A stretch of DNA of 64,000 nucleotides from Sipunculus nudus (GCA_026874595.1 CM049318.1:13249241-13313240); one strand, 5' to 3'; positions 36,641 to 49,905 are shown, numbered from the stretch's first letter. Made by a program: numbers and translations. The notes: generated from the sequence alone by a model not told the origin.

Positions 36641-38809
36641 TGGCGCGTCGCGCTGGCTTTGCGCGGGAAAGCTCTGATAAGCCAGCACCAGAGACTGGCT
36701 TTTACAGTCGATCTACTGTAAACCTACCCCTGTTTACAGTTGTCCACTGTAAACGCTCGTTTTCTCGGTAAACTACTGTATTACATTAAAATTACGGTGG
36801 CACTGTAGTTTTCTTCGGTAATATCACCGAAAAATTTACGGTGATTGCTAAGAGTGCATGATAGATGACACATTCGCGGGTCATGACAGGCAATCAAAAC
36901 CACAGTCTGCCTAATTTGTAGCACGATGCTTGGAAAGTTCATAACCTGTCATGTCGAAAACATATAGCGTCTCGAAATCCCAGGTATTATAACTCCAAGG
37001 ATCTGCCATATCAAGAAGGCCCATCAATGTTCTGTACCATGTCTGGGATGACTTCATTCATATTTATTTATGAAACAACATAATGGTATCACCGGTCCCT
37101 TCCTGAAAACTCATCCAATGTTTATATTTGGTGGTAAAAGGAAAGTCCTCAAAACCTCACTCCCATCCCCACTATCACACACGCACACCTGTATGTGCAA
37201 TACATAGAACCACAGTTTCGGACATCATATATCCATATATCCATTGCTTACATTGTTTAACAAATGTTTTTATATGAAACATAAAGTACCATAAGAACAA
37301 CAAAAAGGGAATTGAATACAAGATTGTGTATACCAAACTAATTTAGTAATAACATGAAAAATATACTAAATACAACTCACAGCTATCTGTTGGATATAAA
37401 GGCAATAACAAAATTTATATGGACATGACTAGTCTTACCTAAATATAAATCATATCATTTTGGTTATAAGAAGTATCTTATCAAAACATCCCACACTCTT
37501 GAAAATCAAAAACATAAATTAAAGAATCAAGGTAGTTATACACCTTATGTAATCACTGTCAGGATACTATTACTTATGACGGTGGTGTTGATGAACGTGT
37601 GTCGAAAAAGATACACTGTGGATAGAAAACCGGTATGTGGGTCAATGGCTTCACCTGTCTCTGCGCTACCGGGTAGAGGCAGAGGCAGATAAACTTTACC
37701 ATGCACACTTCATACGACAGGAGCGTGCTAGTAGAGGGACTCATGGTGCTCCGACAATTAGACGTACATATGACTGAATCAATCTGCTAGGAATGCAAGC
37801 GTAAAAAAATAGAGGATCCCGAAAACAGACATATTCCCCTAACCAGGGGAGGCGCAGTGGGTGCATGCTCTTCATCCAATCACATGTCTGAAGAAAAAGA
37901 AATATATATACTTAATATTCATGATTCATGAGTCATGCCGCATTTGATTGCATCACCAACCTCACAGGTACGTACGAGACGGACTCGTATAGGGTCATTC
38001 AGTACAACATAATCATACTTGGAAACTTACATGATCTATTGTGTGATATTTATTAAACTAAGGAGTTATTACAGGGTGACATGGTGAATATGAAACAATT
38101 ATCATCAACACATATTTACAACATATGTACATACAATAACTGGTTCAAATATAACAACGTGTCAAATGGGTATGACATTGGACGTTTACAGCGATATATG
38201 ATCTATTAAACGCGCATTCTTTATAGCAAGCTTGCATATTCTAAACCACCGAGCAAACATACCATCTGTATATCCTAGTAAAACCTTGACTTATTTGTCA
38301 TGCCCAGCATATAGCCAAGAGGGAGAGAAAAACGTCTATTCACTGTCAGGTTTACTTGTATATACGTCCCACCACAGGTGACCAAGTAACACAGAATGTA
38401 TCCGGCAGTTTATCTTAAATCAAATAGATGCATATGTAACATGTTGATCACAGGGATTCACTTCAAAATACGTGCTCTCAAACCATACACACGGACTACC
38501 CCGCATCGGATGATGCAGTCAAGAACGTTGACACACAGACAGACAACTTAGTCGAACTCCGATTTTAAGTAATACCTGAAACATAGAGTTTATCACTTTT
38601 GTTTACCTCTTCCCAAACGGGAACGACTCGATAGGTCCGCCAGTATACTCCGGCAACACGAACACTCACGCCGTTTTGTCGTTACTGTCCACACCGGTCC
38701 CCTCTGCAGATCTGGCGGGCGCAACAGCCAGCGATCACAATAAACAAGGATGTTTCCCAGCATGCATCGCGCTTAGCCCACTAGAAACGTCCTGAACTGC
38801 CATTGGTGG

Positions 38810-39048
38810 TTACTTTGAGAGGGTGTGGCGCTGTAAGTGTCTCTCTCTTCTTCGACTCCTCCCGGTCTTCCTGGTCCCCAGTGCGGGTATGCGATGGCGG
38901 TTTTCGCAGCTTCTTGGCTTGGCTTGTCTGGCATCACGTCTATCGGCTCCTCAAAATTCATTGTCTAAAGAGACAGGCCGGGGCGGTGGTCCCAGACCAC
39001 CTCAACGTGTCTGTCTAGTGACTCAAAAGACTAGATCCAGCTAGCTGG
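38810..39048. mobile_element. 239-bp insertion in copy D2
   Basis: Relative to copies D1 (28246-28270) and D3 (46850-46870), 239 bp interrupt ATTGGTGG|TCCCATC. The flanks carry TGG on both sides. It contains GCTGTAAGTG (a donor-like site) 49 bp before a pyrimidine tract ending CCCCAG, and a hairpin GGTGGTC-CCA-GACCACC near 38985. Origin unknown. Confidence 0.6.
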
Positions 39049-39523
39049 TCCCATCTCAACATGTGTTTACACCCGTCTCCTCCCTCAGCGGCCAGTCCAC
39101 AAAATGTTGTACATCACACTTCGTGCAATTTAAACTGGGAAATTCCCTGATCTAAAATAACCTGGCATGGGAAGAGCCTGACACTTCTGTTAGTATATTA
39201 ATCACGCCTAACCTCTAAAACTCGTGTAAATGAGATTGATGGCATAACAATTTATTTGTAACCACTGGTTAATTTTATTATCACTTGCCAAATGAGTCCA
39301 AAAATTTGACATTGTATGTTTCATACAGGATGTGCCCATTATGTCTTTTGTTCTCGCATTTCTTTACACAATGAATGATAACTCAAACACAAAAACAATA
39401 TTGTCTCGGAATTCCTATCTCATGTTTGTTCAAGCTTTTAACTCACCGCATGTCGGCCAGGGCAACTCTGGGAGTGATAACTCTTTTAACCTTCAAAAGG
39501 CTGTGCGCAGCACTCAATAGGCC

Positions 39524-39533
39524 CTCTCTCTCC

Positions 39534-39613
<80 letters not shown>
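39524..39613. repeat. (TC)n(TA)n microsatellite
   Basis: Compound dinucleotide tract inside the D2-specific insertion. Confidence 0.95.
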
Positions 39614-39616
<3 letters not shown>

Positions 39617-40863
39617 GCAAGGAATAAGTGCAGGAGTCGGTGAATTACATGTACAATGCATCTGATACGGCATGTTCAAGACCGCATAATGTTTTGTCCC
39701 TTTAATCACATGTACTCGAAAATTAAAAAAAACATAATGCCTAGAAAATTATGCGTCTGGGATCCTAACAAACATTCTATGGACTTGGCAGATCCGGTAT
39801 GTTCAGTAGTTGTCTTGTAATCTGCCCGCTTATTATACATCTAGTTAATTAAGCGTTACACAAAGTTACACAAAAATTGTCAGGAAATCACCAAGTGATA
39901 TGTGCAGCTCGAACAAAACGCACGTCTGGAATACTCTGGATTCATTCTGGGTGACTGCTGCTATATACTGTTCTGATCCTCACTGTTAAGGGGAACGCCG
40001 AGGTAGAGTTCATGTACACGGAAGTACTTATTATACGCTACGTTCTAATGGGTAGCACCGCAGACGCAAAAAAAAGTGCTGTAATGAAGGTCCGTGAACC
40101 AGTTCAGCTTCAACGCCGCTCATGACATTGTTAATCAGAATCTATCAACAGCTATGTTTCGTACCCTTTATGTACAATGCATATGGTCCTTATAGGTCAC
40201 GTTTGCTCCATTTTTCTCACATTCCTGTGCGAGTGTGAGGCAAATCAAAATTGTCATGATGGGTGACACTTTAACGGGTCATGACAGGACAGGCAAAGCC
40301 ACAGTCAGCGGAGTGTGTTGCACAACGCGCGGAAATACCGTAACCTATCATGATGACATCAGACCATTAATTGCCTATCACTGGGAGAGCTGCATGAATA
40401 TCACAGGACACATGAACATCAACATGTAACCAATTAGTGAGATGGTATGTATATCAGTTCAGTTTTGGTTTGGATTATATATTACTTTTTGTAAATAAAA
40501 TAATACAGTGTTATGTTTATACACTTTTCACAAATAAAAAGAAAATATCTTTTGACTTAGATTAGACTGGGCTTAAATAGTCAATGTATAACTAGCCTAT
40601 CTAAATATTCACTATGACATCATTATTTTTATGAGTCTTGCAAGTTGTACAAAAGTTAACCTAATAATATAACTTTTGGTAGTGGTGTAGCGGCATTTAG
40701 AATCATGTTAACGTACACATGACTGATCCACCTGCTAGAAATACCAGCATAAACATAACAGAAGATAAGATATGCAGACATATCCCCGAGAACAGTGGAG
40801 TCGCCGGGGGTGCACGGCCCCTTTTTTTCTGACCAATAACTGAAAACTAGAAACATAAATGTA

Positions 40864-40901
<38 letters not shown>

Positions 40902-41487
40902 GTACTGTCTTCGTAGAGATACAAATGCCAATGCGAGAACTATGTTATCACTCCCGGCACACTTGCGTTCTCTGATGTCACACATGAACGGTTGTTACAC
41001 CGCATTACTGATACAACCTCACTGTACCCACACCACACACTTCGTCTGTCAGCGTCAAGTGCTGACTGCGGGCCCACCTTGCATGAATGTACCTTAGCTG
41101 TCTACAACTGTAACTGGGGTATGTTTTGCGGGCAAAGTGGGCCGCAGGACTTGTTATGAAACGTCGGTGAACTAGTTCAGCCTTGACACCGCTCAAGGAA
41201 TAGTTTACCAGAATCTCGCATCTGTGTGCTGTACCCGCGCCACACACCACAACAATGGTCTGAAACCTGTAACAGCGATAAGTTTGGCTTGAACACGTGA
41301 CACAAGGAGGCGTCATCAGGTCATGGACGTCTCGTTAGGCCTACTACGTTTTGATGATTTATGACTCCTTTTTCTCTCCGAAATGCAGCCCCCGCCGAAA
41401 GGACGGGTATGATAAAATATGTACACGTGTCTCTCGACGACCCTGATAGTCATTTGGCTGCCCTATGCTGGTAGTCTGAATCAGGAT

Positions 41488-41641
41488 CAGTGGCGTCAAT
41501 TTATCTTCCAGGGTTGGGGGGGATGACTGGTACACACACACACACACACATGTATATATATATTTTTAAATGTATCATCTGTTTGACACATTTTAAATAT
41601 GCTAGCGCCTGTATGACACATTCAAATATATACATTTGTGC

Positions 41642-41691
<50 letters not shown>

Positions 41692-41978
41692 TTAATTACA
41701 TTTCAAATATATTGGAATTCAGTGTAGAGTTTTAGAAAAATAGGTATTATGTTTCCAGTATATAAGTTAATTCAAAGCTAGGTTTAGATATAATATTTCA
41801 CAGTAAAATGAGAAATGAAACCAACGTCTATAATTCTATTTATTAATATTTTTAATTTACAATATATAAATATTATTCTGTGAATAGTTTGGGGGGGGGG
41901 TGGTTACATTGACCATCCCTCACTTGCAAAAAAGTGTGGTGATATAACCCTCTATTCCCCCTTATATTGACGCCCCCT
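41488..41978 (+). mobile_element. hAT-type MITE, copy c
   Basis: Ends CAGTGGCGTCAAT and ATTGACGCCCCCT. The right flank CTCATGAT (41979-41986) is the same target duplication as in copy b, and the left one is diverged (ATCAGGAT). It is therefore the paralog of copy b created by the segmental duplication, not a separate insertion. Contains (CA)n and a (TA)n tract at 41648-41690. Confidence 0.85.
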
Positions 41979-42969
41979 CTCATGATGGTGCCCCTTACAT
42001 TAAATTTTGTACCCATTTTTAACCATACATAGCCGAACTCCTGCCACACAACACACGTCACGGTGCACGTTTTGTTAAAATCACCATTCACTCGCCGACC
42101 GGATGGATACGACCATGTGTATATTTTGCGCTGTCGGTCTCAAAATGTGATTCATACGAATCCTGGCTCTCAAGTAATTATGACATTATGATAGCAAATT
42201 TAGCACAAAGTCCCGAATTACACTAACATAGTTCAATAACGATTGCATCAGTTATTCCTATATAAAGTCATACATCAAATGATTCATATAGGGCTAGCTA
42301 ATGATAAAAACTCATCTGAAAACACTACGCGCAATCACCGGGAGGTAACGAGACTTCAACAGACCCTGCGTCCCAAAACAGTAGCCGACAATTTAGCCAG
42401 ACGTAGTTTCTTCTTTCTCTTGACCTGTGTAAAAAGACTACCAAGTTAAAACCAATTTCAACCAGTCCCATGGGTCTGATTATACATGTTCCACTGTATT
42501 AAATGTACCAGTCAACCATTTAACTGAAAATTTTGCACACATTAAATTGAAGGTATGCCGAGTAGACTTTCTGGTTGAATAATATTCATTTATCCCCATG
42601 ATCATGAAGACACAAGCATTAAGTGGCCTGTTGTTCCTGATATTTGAATATTCATGAACATTAATGACGATCTAATTTCATGACCGCTCGTGTGTTCATG
42701 CCAGCTTAATACTTTGTGGTAAATAAATGCATGAATGGTAGCAGACGAGTAGAAAGATTGAAGATTTATTTTAAGCCCTATGTAGAGGTAATTTTAGCAT
42801 ACATTTTGTTGATGCCAAGTGAGGGAACCGTGTTTAAATTATTGGGATGGTTGGTTAGATAAGTGACAGGAGCCGGGCTCAGTGATGCTTGTAAATATAA
42901 TGTGAATATATTGTGTCAAGTATTTCCAAGCTTAACTGTGTTAACGGCTAGCCTTACAAGAACGGTTTG

Positions 42970-43172
42970 CAGGGGCGGATCCAGAATTAAGGAAAAGGGG
43001 GGGTCCAACCAAGGAGGACTTATGAAAATTCTAAAAAAAAAAGGTCATCAGGTCCGGAAAAGGGGGGTCCAGGCCGCAAAATTTTGTCTAAAACCCTTTA
43101 AAAAAAACGTTGCTTCGGGTGAAAAAGGGGGGTCCGGACCCCCTGGACCCCCCCCCCCTGGATCCGCTTCTG
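42970..43172. mobile_element. Short hAT-like MITE (CAGGGGCGGATCCAG type)
   Basis: Inverted ends CAGGGGCGGATCCAG and CTGGATCCGCTTCTG, with G-rich and C-rich subterminal runs (GGGGGGGTCC and GGACCCCC). This terminus is typical of a widespread invertebrate hAT MITE type. No clear 8-bp duplication is visible, so one flank has probably been altered by the nearby duplication breakpoint. Confidence 0.7.
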
Positions 43173-43249
43173 ATTTGCTATCAAAAGGCGCGCCGGTGGT
43201 GTTCCTATCTATAAAATCTACTTCTGCTAGATGAACATTCAGTCGGGTG

Positions 43250-46200
43250 TTGCTTTGCTGTGCTCAACGGCCCCGCCAGCGTATCATGAGAGGCTGATTA
43301 ATTGGTTGTCATGTAACCGCAACTTTGATACACGGCTGCCGGGAAGACGTCCATCCTGAATGCAAGTATCTTTGACAATGGGGCCGGACCTGTGTGCACA
43401 AGCAGGGGACGACGCTGTCGGTCCTATATTCGAAACAGAAATCTTCTTTCGAAGTAATTCTGCTCCCCCGGCAACGAATAGTGCTATCTATATGTTATTG
43501 GTATAGTACTCAGACAGTATTTCTGCCTGTATCAACGACACAAGGTAGAGGTGACACGAGATGTGTCAGCAAATGACCCAATGTTATGTATAGCGCAAAA
43601 ATAAAACGCACTTTTGGATTCACTTCAGGTTACTATGTTGGTATCCTAGTTTGATCCTCACTGTTGCGGGGAAAGCCGAGGAAGTCCCCCCCCCCCCAAG
43701 ATATTGTTTACCAGACACTCACAAGAAGCCATGTTTCGTGTCCGCGACGTACAATACATCCGGTTCTGATGAGAGACAGTGGTTATGTTTGCATCACTTT
43801 CCTCATATTCCTGAGCGGAGAATGTGGTACGCGCAACACAATGCACGTCTTGATCTGATGATGGATGACTTACCCCCGCCCCCCCCCCCCTCCCCCCCCC
43901 CCCCACTATGGCAGTGGAGATATAACTACCGTCATTTCCCTTTCCTCAGCGGAGCGTGAGGAAGAGGGCAATAAAAGGCATGATTTGTTCTTATGATGGA
44001 TGACACATTCGCGGGTCATGACAGGCAATCACAACCACAGTCTGCGTAACTTGCAGCACGATGCGTGGAAATTGCATAACCTGTCATGTCGAAAACATAT
44101 AACGTCTGTAAATCCCCAGTACTATAACTCCAAGAACATACCATATCGAGAATGCCCATCAATGTTCTGTACCATGTCTGGAATGACTTCATCCCTATCT
44201 ATTTTTGAAACAACATAAATGATATCACAGGTCCCTTCCTGAAACTCATCAAATGTGCAGATTTGGCGGTAAAAGGAAAGTCCCCCCCACACACACATAC
44301 ACACACACAAACACAGGTATGTGCACTACATAGAACCACAGTTTCGGACTCCATATATCCATATATCCATTGCCTACATTGTTTAGCAACTGTTTTAAAA
44401 TGAAAAATAAAATACCATAAGAACAATAAAAAGGGAAATGAATATAAGATTGTGTGTACCAAACTAATTTAGTAATAACATGAAAAATATACTAAATACA
44501 ACTTGCAGCTAACTGTTGGATATAAAGGCAATAACAAAATTTATATGGACATGACTAGCCCTACCTAAATAAAAATAATATTATTTTGGTTATAAGCAGA
44601 ACCTAAACAAAACATCCCACACTCTTGAAAGTCAAAAAAATAAATTAAAGAATCAAGGTAGTTATACACCTTGTGTAATAGCTGTCAGTATACTCTAACT
44701 TATGACGGTGGTGTTGATGAACCTGTGTCGAAAAGATACACAGTTGCTAGAAAACCGGTATGTGGGTCAAGGGCTTCACTTGTCCCTGCGCTACCGGGTA
44801 GAGGCAGATGAACTTTATCATGCACACTTCATACGACAGGAGCGTGCTAGTAGAGGGATTCATGGTGCTCAGACAATTAGACGTACATATGACTGAATCA
44901 ACCTGCTTGGAATGCAAGCGTAAAAACAGAGGATCCCGTAAACAGACATATTCCCCTATTGAGGGGAGGCGCAGGGGATGCACGCTCCTCATTCCGATCA
45001 CATATCTAAAAAATGAAATATATATACTTAATATTCATGATTCATGAGTCATGCCGCATTTGATTGCATCACCAACCTCACAGGTACGTAGGAGACGGAC
45101 TCGTATAGGGTCATTCAGTACGACTTAATCATACTTGGAAGCTTACATGAGCTTAAGGCGCTGTCACACTCTAGCGTATAGAGGCAGCGTATGAGGAACG
45201 TACGTATGGACTTTTTGGACATACGCTAATATACGCTGAAACACGCTAGGGGTACGCTGGAATACGTTTCTAGTACGCCGGGGTACGTCGGTGTACGGTG
45301 ATGTACGCTGACGGCCAATAAATGGTTTGAACATGCACAAAAATTTTCAGCGTTTGCCGACGTATAAATTTTACGCTCCTCATACGTTCTTCATACGCTG
45401 AACACGCTAGAGGTACGCTGAAGGTACGTTACTCATACATCGAATACGCTTCTCATATGTTGAAATTGAGTGGGTCAGGAAACCTAGCGTTAGAGGGGCG
45501 TATAATGAACGTATGTCTAACGAATGGCTAACGTTATGATGGTAATTCTACCGACAGTCTAACGTACTCAACTTATGCCTAACGTGTTCTGAGCGTACAG
45601 CCAACTTATCCCATGGGTATTACATGCGAATTTCCAGCGTATGGGGGGTATATAAGGTCTCACATTTCCAAATCTATATCAGCTTGAAGTCTACTGGCGG
45701 ACTGACGAAATTCGCGCGCTGCCACCTTTATACCCCCCCCCCCCCCCCGCTGTGTACGGTCCATATACGTTAAACTGACGTTCCGCATACGTTTCTCATA
45801 CTTCGGAGGTACGCTGATATACGTTACTCGTACGTCGGTATACTTCCAACTCAAACACACATCACATCACATATGCTCAAATACGCTGACATACGCCATG
45901 CGTACGCTACTCATACGCTTACGGTTCTATAACGGTCATTAACCGAAAATCGACCTCATACGCTGAAAAGTTGTGCGTATATACAATTTTTCGAAATATT
46001 CGATATGTTCTTCATACGCTGGCGCTATACGCTAGAATGTGACAGCGCTTAATGTGTGATATTTATTAAACTAAGGAGATCTTACAGGGTGACTTGGTGA
46101 TTATGAAACAATTATCATCAGCAGTAGCACATTCAGGCAGACAACAGAAACACTCCACACATATTTACAACATATGTACATACGATTACTGGATCATACA

Positions 46201-47680
46201 TAACAACGTGTCAAATGGGTATGACATTGGACGTTTACAGCGATATATGATCTTTTTAACGCGCATTCTTTATATCAAGCTTGTATATTCTAAACCACCG
46301 AGCAAACATACCATCTGTATATCCTAGGAAAACCTTCACTCATTTGTCATGCCCAGCATATAGCCAAGAGGGAAAGATAAACGTCTATCCACTGTCAAGT
46401 TTACCTATTGATTTGTCCCACCGCCGGTGACCAAATAACACAGAATGTATCCGGCAATTTATCTTAAATCAAATAGATCCATATGAAACATGTTGATCAA
46501 GGGATTCACTTCAAAATGCGTGCTTTCAAACCATACACACAGAACGTTCCCGCATCGGATAATGCAATCAAGAACGTTGACAAACAGACTCAGCTGAACT
46601 CCGATTTTAAGTAATACCTGAGACATAGAGTTTATCAGTGTTGTTTCCCTCTTCCAATACCATACCAGAACGGCTCGATAGGTATGCTAGTAGACTCCGG
46701 CAACACCCACACTCACACCGTTTTGTCGTTACTGTAGACACCGGTCTCCTCTGCAGATCTGGCGGGCGCAAAAGTCAGCGATCACAATTAACAAGGATGG
46801 TTCCCAGCATGCATCGCGCTCAGCCCATTAGAAACGTCCTGATCTGTCATTGGTGGTCCCATCTCAACATATGTTTACCTCCGTCTCCTCCCTCAGCGGC
46901 CAGTCCACAAAATCTTGTACATCACACTTCGTGTAATTTAAACTGGGAAATTCCCTGATCTAAAATAACCTGGCATTGGAAGAGCGTGACACTTCCGCAA
47001 GTATATTAATCACGCCTAACCTCTAAATCTCGTGTAAATGAGATTGATGGCATAACAGTTTATTTGTAACCACTATTAATTTTATTATCACTTGCCAAAT
47101 GGGTCCAAATATCGTCACAAATGCATGTGACATTGTATGTTTCATACATGATGTGCCACGTCTGGAATACTCTGGGTTCATTCTGGGGGACCGTTGCTAT
47201 ACTGTTCTGATACTCACTGTTGCGGGGAACGCCGAGAAGCGTTCATTACACGGAAGTACTTACTATACGCGACGTTCTGATGGGTAGCACCGCAGACGCA
47301 AAAAAAAAATGTAATGAAAGGTCCGTGAACCAGTTCAGCTTAAACGCCGCTCCTGACATTGTTAATCAGAATCTCACAACAGCCATGTTTCGTACCCGTT
47401 ATGTACAATGCATCTGGGCCTTAGAGGTCACGTTTGCTCCATTTTTCTCACACTCCTTAGCGATTGTGAGGCAGGGTACAAATCAAAATTGTGGTACTCG
47501 CAACACAGAGCACATCTTGTTCTCATGATGATTGACACTTTAACGGGTCATGACATGACAGGCAAAGCCACAGTCAGCGGAGTGTGTTGCACAACGCGCG
47601 GAAATTCCGTAACCTATCATGATAACATCAGACAATTAATTGCCTATCACTGGGAGAGCTGCATGAATATCATGTGAGTA
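43250..47680 (+). repeat. Segmental duplication copy D3 (truncated)
   Basis: Third copy. 43255-43690 matches 25800-26140, 43685-45060 and 46053-47680 align with D1. It is interrupted by the TTAA element at 45157-46048. Similarity to the other copies stops abruptly after ATATCATGTGA at about 47680. Poly-C runs lie at 43686-43697 and 43873-43905. Confidence 0.85.
45157..46048. mobile_element. TTAA-specific foldback-like DNA element, 892 bp
   Basis: TTAA flanks both ends (45153-45156 and 46049-46052). Imperfect inverted termini of about 45 bp begin GGCGCTGTCACACTCTAGCG on the left and GCGCTGTCACATTCTAGCG on the right. The paralog at 38030-38055 (ACATGATCTATTGTGTGATA) shows the locus without the insert. 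At least fifteen TACGCT or ATACG motifs and many CGTACG/ACGTACGT palindromes fill the interior. TTAA duplication indicates a piggyBac- or Kolobok-type transposase. No transposase ORF is present. Confidence 0.88.
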
Positions 47681-47683
47681 GTG

Positions 47684-49350
47684 ATGTTTGTTGTTTTTTA
47701 AGTACCGTCCGTTTTGGTCTCGGTCCCGGTCCCCCATTTGTAATGTACAGGGGGCGGTCCGATGACGTCATCAAAAAAATGGGAAATCCCCTTCGTGTTT
47801 TGGTCCCCTGTAGTTAAGCTTATGGGAGACCAAAAATTTGATACCGCTCTCTGATTGGCTGTTGGCTGGTCCCTTTCAGGGGACCGGCCAATGAGAAGGC
47901 GAGGATGTGGTCAGGTGATGTGAGAGGCGGGTTGGGTGGATGTGATGGACAGGAATACGTGTCTGAGTGCACTTTGGTGAATGTGAGTATGGTGTGTGTG
48001 TGAATGAAGGAAGAAAGGAGGACAAAGTAGCACGCAGGGTCTGTCCATAGCCTGTGTGTCTCAGCCGTCTTCTTTGATTCGGGAAGAGGGTTGGGTGTAT
48101 GCTGTGCTGGTGGATTTTTCCTGCCTGAGACGGTCTGCTGTCCAGCTCAGGACCTGGTGGTGGTCTCGTCTCTTTTGTGCTTTGTCATCTTCTGGTAGGG
48201 TCCCGATGACCTCTGGGAAGCAGACCAACGTGACTTTTTTCTTCTTCTTTTTGTTTGGGTGGTCCATGGGTGTGTTGTGAGAGAGTAAAACAAACGCGTC
48301 TGTTTACCTGCAGAGCGGGAAGCGTAATGTGTCATGGGCAGTCACCGTGAGGTGGGGGAGGCGACGTGAGTGGGTATGCAGGTGACCGTCCGCTAAAGGG
48401 GATGTCCACTGACGTCACTCATGTGGAATGCGGACGGTCCCCGCTACAACTGGGTCCTTTCGCTTTTAAGGGGGTCAGATACAAGCGCATTGCACCAGGT
48501 CACATCCCTTTCACACTCACATACATACATAAGATAATACCTGAGATAATAATAATAATAATAATATACAAGATGGTTCTTTTTACTGCCTTTTATTGAT
48601 GCATACAAATCTCCATGGATGGTGTGTGGAAATTACGGGTGCGGGTCCGTTCAGGGGAGAAGGCGGTCCGATGACGTCAGGAAAGAAAAACAAACGGACC
48701 AAACAGACGAAACGGACCATGGTTATAGGAGACTTGCACTGACGTCACTCATGTGGAATGCGGACGGTCCCCACTATAACTGGGTCCTTTCGCTTTTAAG
48801 GGGGTCAGATACAAGCGCATTGCACCAGGTCACATCCCTTTCACACTCACATACATACATAAGATAATACCTGAGATAATAATAATAATAATATACAAGA
48901 TGGTTCTTTTTACTGCCTTTTATGGATGCATACAAATCTTCATGGATGGTGTGTGGAAATTACGGGTGCGGGTCCGTTCAGGGGAGAAGGCGGTCCGATG
49001 ACGTCAGGAAAGAAAAACAAACCGACCAAACAGACCAAACGGACCATGGTTATAGGAGACTTGATACCGGGCTCTGATGGGGCGTCGGTTGGTCCGTTCT
49101 AAGGGGACCGGTCAATGAAAAGGCGTTTTAATGAAGGATGTAAGAAAAAAGAGCGGAGATGGTCCGTTCAGGGGAGAAGGCGGTCCGATGACGTCAGGAA
49201 AGAAAAACAAACGGACCAAACAGATCAAACGGACCATGGTTATAGGAGACCTTTGATATTGATACCGGGCTCTGATGGGGCGTCGGTTGGTCCGTTCTAA
49301 GGGGACCGGTCAATGAAAAGGCGTTTTAATGAAGGATGTAAGAAAAAAGA
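47684..49350. repeat. GGTCCG/TGACGTCA repeat array
   Basis: Nested duplications. A ~329-bp unit starts at 48407 and 48736. A 90-bp block with GTCCGTTCAGGGGAGAAGGC starts near 48645, 48970 and 49159. A GATACCGGGCTCTGATGGGG block starts at 49062 and 49260 and is related to 47840-47910. TGACGTCA-type palindromes occur at about 47764, 48411, 48673, 48740, 48998 and 49187. It begins where similarity to the D copies ends. Probably a composite mobile element; no terminal repeats were identified. Confidence 0.75.
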
Positions 49351-49639
49351 GCGGAGTGGGTTTATTGGCTCATAATACTCAGGCTACGGTACTCTTGGGT
49401 CGTGTCTTAAAAAGAGGGACAGGTGTCATGGCGGAGACAGTTATTGTGTGTTTTGGACGTATCTCAAAAGTATTATAATTATTAATATTCTAATTACCAT
49501 GAACATTTTCCATTCCTGCTGCACACTCACAACACGATCCACAACTCTTCATCATAATAAAAAATATGACAAAAGATAAATATATAACAGGCATAGTTTA
49601 ATTTGTTTCCACCCTACGTTCGATGAATAATAAATATAT

Positions 49640-49868
49640 TTATGAAAGCTATGCTTCTCACTGATATATTAATATAGAAAATGTTATGATGCGCGGTAAG
49701 CCTTCCCCGCCTGACTGCACAGGAAGGGGATGCGAGCGCGACCTGAACCCTTTTAGTATGCATGTAAACATATATTCTTATTGTAAAATAAATATTGTCA
49801 CATCAACTCCAATATGATACGAACCGTCATGTCTCCTTGCAAATATTATATAGTAAACGATACAAATA

Positions 49869-49905
<37 letters not shown>

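Larger units (their letters stand above)
31845..36856. mobile_element. CACTA-like non-autonomous DNA transposon, 5.0 kb
   Basis: Termini CACTCTTAG and CTAAGAGTG are inverted; the similarity continues imperfectly through the (G)TAAATTT region for about 30 bp. Target duplication CA flanks it at 31843-31844 and 36857-36858. The paralogous sites at 26457 and 43990 (TTGTTCTCATGATGGA and TTGTTCTTATGATGGA) lack the insertion. Both ends carry many subterminal copies of TACTGTAAAATT/GGTCAT-type motifs (31860-32150 and 36700-36845). CACT ends, a 2-bp duplication and subterminal repeats fit the EnSpm/CACTA superfamily by inference. No transposase was seen. Inside lie a 758-bp tandem duplication and an exon-like segment. 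Confidence 0.8.
31531..42965 (+). repeat. Segmental duplication copy D2 (interrupted)
   Basis: Second copy. 31545-31844 plus 36857-37930 aligns with 26150-27430, and 37940-42960 aligns with 27775-31525. It is split by the 5.0-kb element at 31845-36856. It also carries a 239-bp insertion at 38810-39048, and about 560 bp of non-matching sequence at about 39330-39890 that includes a (TC)n(TA)n microsatellite. The left junction is a poly-C run (31531-31540) joined to the D1 tail. Confidence 0.85.
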
